From CALJTV01 sp034435835 (GTDB lineage: Bacteria > Chloroflexota > Dehalococcoidia > GIF9 > UBA5629), in contig DAOTWF010000017.1 of assembly GCA_034435835.1 (NCBI GenBank), positions 62,001 through 126,000 on the forward strand: 64,000 bases of DNA, in the 5' to 3' direction. How positions within the stretch are numbered: the first letter of the stretch is position 1; the number at the start of each line of letters is the position of its first letter. Below the pieces are notes generated by a model. It made no database searches, was not told where the DNA came from, and saw only the letters and a program-made list of their open reading frames with translations. Below are positions 62,456 to 64,000 of the stretch, one piece after another. Position numbers and translations under genes: made by a program.

Positions 62456-63571
62456 GTGAGAATCGGACTTGTTTCGCCGTACGACTACTCTTTTCCGGGC
62501 GGTGTGGTGAACCACATCGCCTATCTGGCACACAATTTCATCCAGTGGGGACACGAGGTTAAGATCATCGCCCCCTGCCGCAAGAGAGGCACCAGATACT
62601 TCGAAGAGGAGGTAACGCCGGTAGGCAGGCCCATCCCCATACCTTCCGGCGGCTCTATAGCCCGCGTACCGCTCTCGCCCTGGCTCCCCGCCCAAGTAGG
62701 GGAGATATTGAAGAGGCAGAATTTTGACATACTCCACCTTCACGAGCCATTCACACCGATGCTCTGTCTCAGCGCTCTCGCCAGGTCAGAGGCCATAAAT
62801 GTGGGGACGTTCCACGCCTACCACAGCCGCCCCTGGCCCTACAAAATCGGCCGCCCCGTCTTTCTCAGGCTACTCAACAAGCTACACGGCAAGATAGCCG
62901 TGTCCCAGCCAGCCCTGGAATACGTCAGCCGCTACCTCCCCGCGGACTACCGCATCATACCCAACGGGATTGACACCGAACATTTCACCCCCGACGGTTC
63001 CCGCCGGGAGGAATTTGCCGACGGCAGGGTAAACCTGCTTTTTGTGGGCAGGCTGGAGGCAAGGAAAGGGCTGCACCACCTGCTAGACGCCTGCGCCAGA
63101 GTAAAGAAGGCACTGCCCGGCTTTCGTCTCATAGTGGTGGGACCGGGCACGGTGCTGCGGCGGAAATATCAGGCAATGGTCAAGCTCCTTGATATTGAGG
63201 ACAATGTCACTTTCGTCGGTTACGTCCCCACGTCAGAACTACCGTCATATTATCGTACTGCCGACATCTTCTGCGCCCCGGCGACCGGTGGCGAGAGCTT
63301 CGGCATAGTGTTGCTTGAAGCCATGGCGTGCGCCAAACCCGTCATCGCCACCAGCATAACCGGCTATGCCAGCGTCATCCGGGACGGCGAGGACGGGCTA
63401 TTGGTGCCACCAAAGGACGATGAAGCGCTGGCGCAAGCCATCCTGAGGCTCGTCGATGATAAGCCACTACGAGAGCGCCTCGCAGCACAGGGCAGGAGAA
63501 AGGCTCAAAGGTATGGCTGGGCGAACATCGCCCGTGAGGTGATGGACTACTACAGGACTCTGCTCAGTTGA
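62456..63571 (+). CDS. GT4 glycosyltransferase, PimA-like
   Basis: A 371-residue GT-B enzyme starting at GTG. The beginning RIGLVSPYDYSFPGGVVNHIA and the acceptor block HLHEPFTPMLCLSALA resemble PimA of mycobacteria; NGIDTEHFTPDG and VGRLEARKGLHHLLDA are donor-domain motifs, and the nucleotide-sugar motif is ESFGIVLLEAMACAKPVIAT (E-x7-E). It probably adds mannose to phosphatidylinositol or to a similar lipid acceptor. It lies between the inositol-phosphate synthase and the phosphatidyltransferase genes. Confidence 0.86.
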   Translation: MRIGLVSPYDYSFPGGVVNHIAYLAHNFIQWGHEVKIIAPCRKRGTRYFEEEVTPVGRPIPIPSGGSIARVPLSPWLPAQVGEILKRQNFDILHLHEPFTPMLCLSALARSEAINVGTFHAYHSRPWPYKIGRPVFLRLLNKLHGKIAVSQPALEYVSRYLPADYRIIPNGIDTEHFTPDGSRREEFADGRVNLLFVGRLEARKGLHHLLDACARVKKALPGFRLIVVGPGTVLRRKYQAMVKLLDIEDNVTFVGYVPTSELPSYYRTADIFCAPATGGESFGIVLLEAMACAKPVIATSITGYASVIRDGEDGLLVPPKDDEALAQAILRLVDDKPLRERLAAQGRRKAQRYGWANIAREVMDYYRTLLS

Positions 63572-63579
63572 GAAATCCC

Positions 63580-64000
63580 ATGCCCAACCTTTCCGAACTG
63601 CGAAAGCTTGCCGCCCAGCGCATCACCAATCCCTTCCTCTCAGCCCTTTCCCGGAGCGGGCTTAAGCCCAATACACTCACCTGGATCGGGCTGGTGGTAA
63701 GCTTTGCCGCCGCCTATACCATCGCCACCAGACACCTTGTGATTGCCGGCATCCTGGTGCTCCTCTCCGGTCTGTTCGATATCCTGGATGGGGCTTTGGC
63801 TAGAGCCACCAGCCAGTCCACGCGCTTCGGTGCCATGCTGGACTCTACCTTCGACCGCCTCGCCGATGCTGCGTTGCTTTTCGGCGTGACACTGCTTTAT
63901 CTGAAGACCGGAGAATGGCTTACCGTCGTCCTGGCATTCTTGGCACTGGCGGGCTCCTTCCTCACCAGCTATACCAAAGCCAGAGCAGAGGGACTGGGCA
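63580..64000 (+). CDS. CDP-alcohol phosphatidyltransferase (3' end outside window)
   Basis: The frame from ATG 63580 (a TTG at 63568 overlaps the previous stop) is open to the edge, about 140 codons. It starts MPNLSELRKLAAQRITNPFL and contains the CDP-alcohol motif DGALARATSQSTRFGAMLD, followed by STFDRLAD, which fits D-G-x2-A-R-x8-G-x3-D-x3-D. Hydrophobic helices flank it. In the PimA/ino1 context it is most likely a phosphatidylinositol-phosphate synthase; PgsA-type phosphatidylglycerophosphate synthase is the alternative. Confidence 0.85.
   Translation, partial: MPNLSELRKLAAQRITNPFLSALSRSGLKPNTLTWIGLVVSFAAAYTIATRHLVIAGILVLLSGLFDILDGALARATSQSTRFGAMLDSTFDRLADAALLFGVTLLYLKTGEWLTVVLAFLALAGSFLTSYTKARAEGLG

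Noticed and set aside
1..64000. tRNA or rRNA genes, CRISPR arrays, insertion sequences
   Set aside because: No T-loop/acceptor pattern, no regular repeat-spacer series and no transposase motif were seen on reading both strands; a tRNAscan or CRISPR search would be decisive.

Overview
The window reads as a chromosomal segment of an anaerobic bacterium, most likely a Chloroflexota of the class Dehalococcoidia. The pointers are two tungsten-type aldehyde:ferredoxin oxidoreductases, several NDP-forming acyl-CoA synthetase alpha-type proteins, a giant benzoyl-CoA-reductase-type ATPase, DUF169 and DUF5679 proteins, inositol-phospholipid genes, and moderately high GC with strong codon bias (hence many long antisense shadow frames). 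The assignment is inference; there is no rRNA or tRNA here. No CRISPR array, insertion sequence or phage module was seen.

Layout. 0-2.3 kb: a phosphate block on the minus strand (DUF47/Pit accessory protein, Pit permease, PhoU, which runs off the edge). 2.7-6.5 kb: a YkgJ-like cysteine-cluster protein, then iron alcohol dehydrogenase plus aldehyde:ferredoxin oxidoreductase in one operon. 6.5-15.2 kb: a large surface BNR-repeat protein, a MacA/MacB-type tripartite exporter operon, and a PhoP/PhoR-type two-component system; both the exporter and the regulator promoters carry matching TTAACA-type direct repeats. 15.4-26.9 kb: Sir2, enoyl-CoA hydratase, an acyl-CoA synthetase alpha protein, a 2,4-dienoyl-CoA-reductase-like flavoenzyme, a broken DegV gene, a SPASM radical SAM protein, a site-2-protease-like protein without its catalytic residues, an alpha/beta hydrolase and a nitroreductase. 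26.9-35 kb: the 1384-residue BcrAD/HgdC-like activase, DUF169, an SPL-type radical SAM enzyme, a second AOR and a MoaD-like protein.

35-37.2 kb is a quieter stretch: a structured intergenic segment, a TspO-like membrane protein and a decayed TIGR02391-family gene with several frameshifts. 37.2-45.5 kb: radical SAM, PAP2 phosphatase, then the translation operon nusA-ylxR-infB-rbfA-truB, with a promoter and a terminator-like hairpin in the nusA leader, preceded by uppS. 45.6-56.2 kb: a geranylgeranyl-reductase-family flavoprotein, two tandem acyl-CoA synthetase alpha paralogues, a hydrolase, a Ca2+-type P-ATPase, a tandem universal stress protein and an MFS carrier.

56.3-59.4 kb is the most suggestive system: ArsR regulator, DsrE2, TusA, NarI/DsrM-like membrane cytochrome and an HdrD/DsrK-like Fe-S protein in one tightly coupled operon, with a recognisable promoter overlapped by two palindromes 21 bp apart. 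It looks like a sulfur-carrier relay connected to a quinone/thiol-disulfide redox module. The window ends with DUF5679, PHP phosphoesterase, a second tandem universal stress protein and the start of a phosphatidylinositol (mannoside) operon: inositol-phosphate synthase, PimA-like glycosyltransferase and a CDP-alcohol phosphatidyltransferase cut by the edge.
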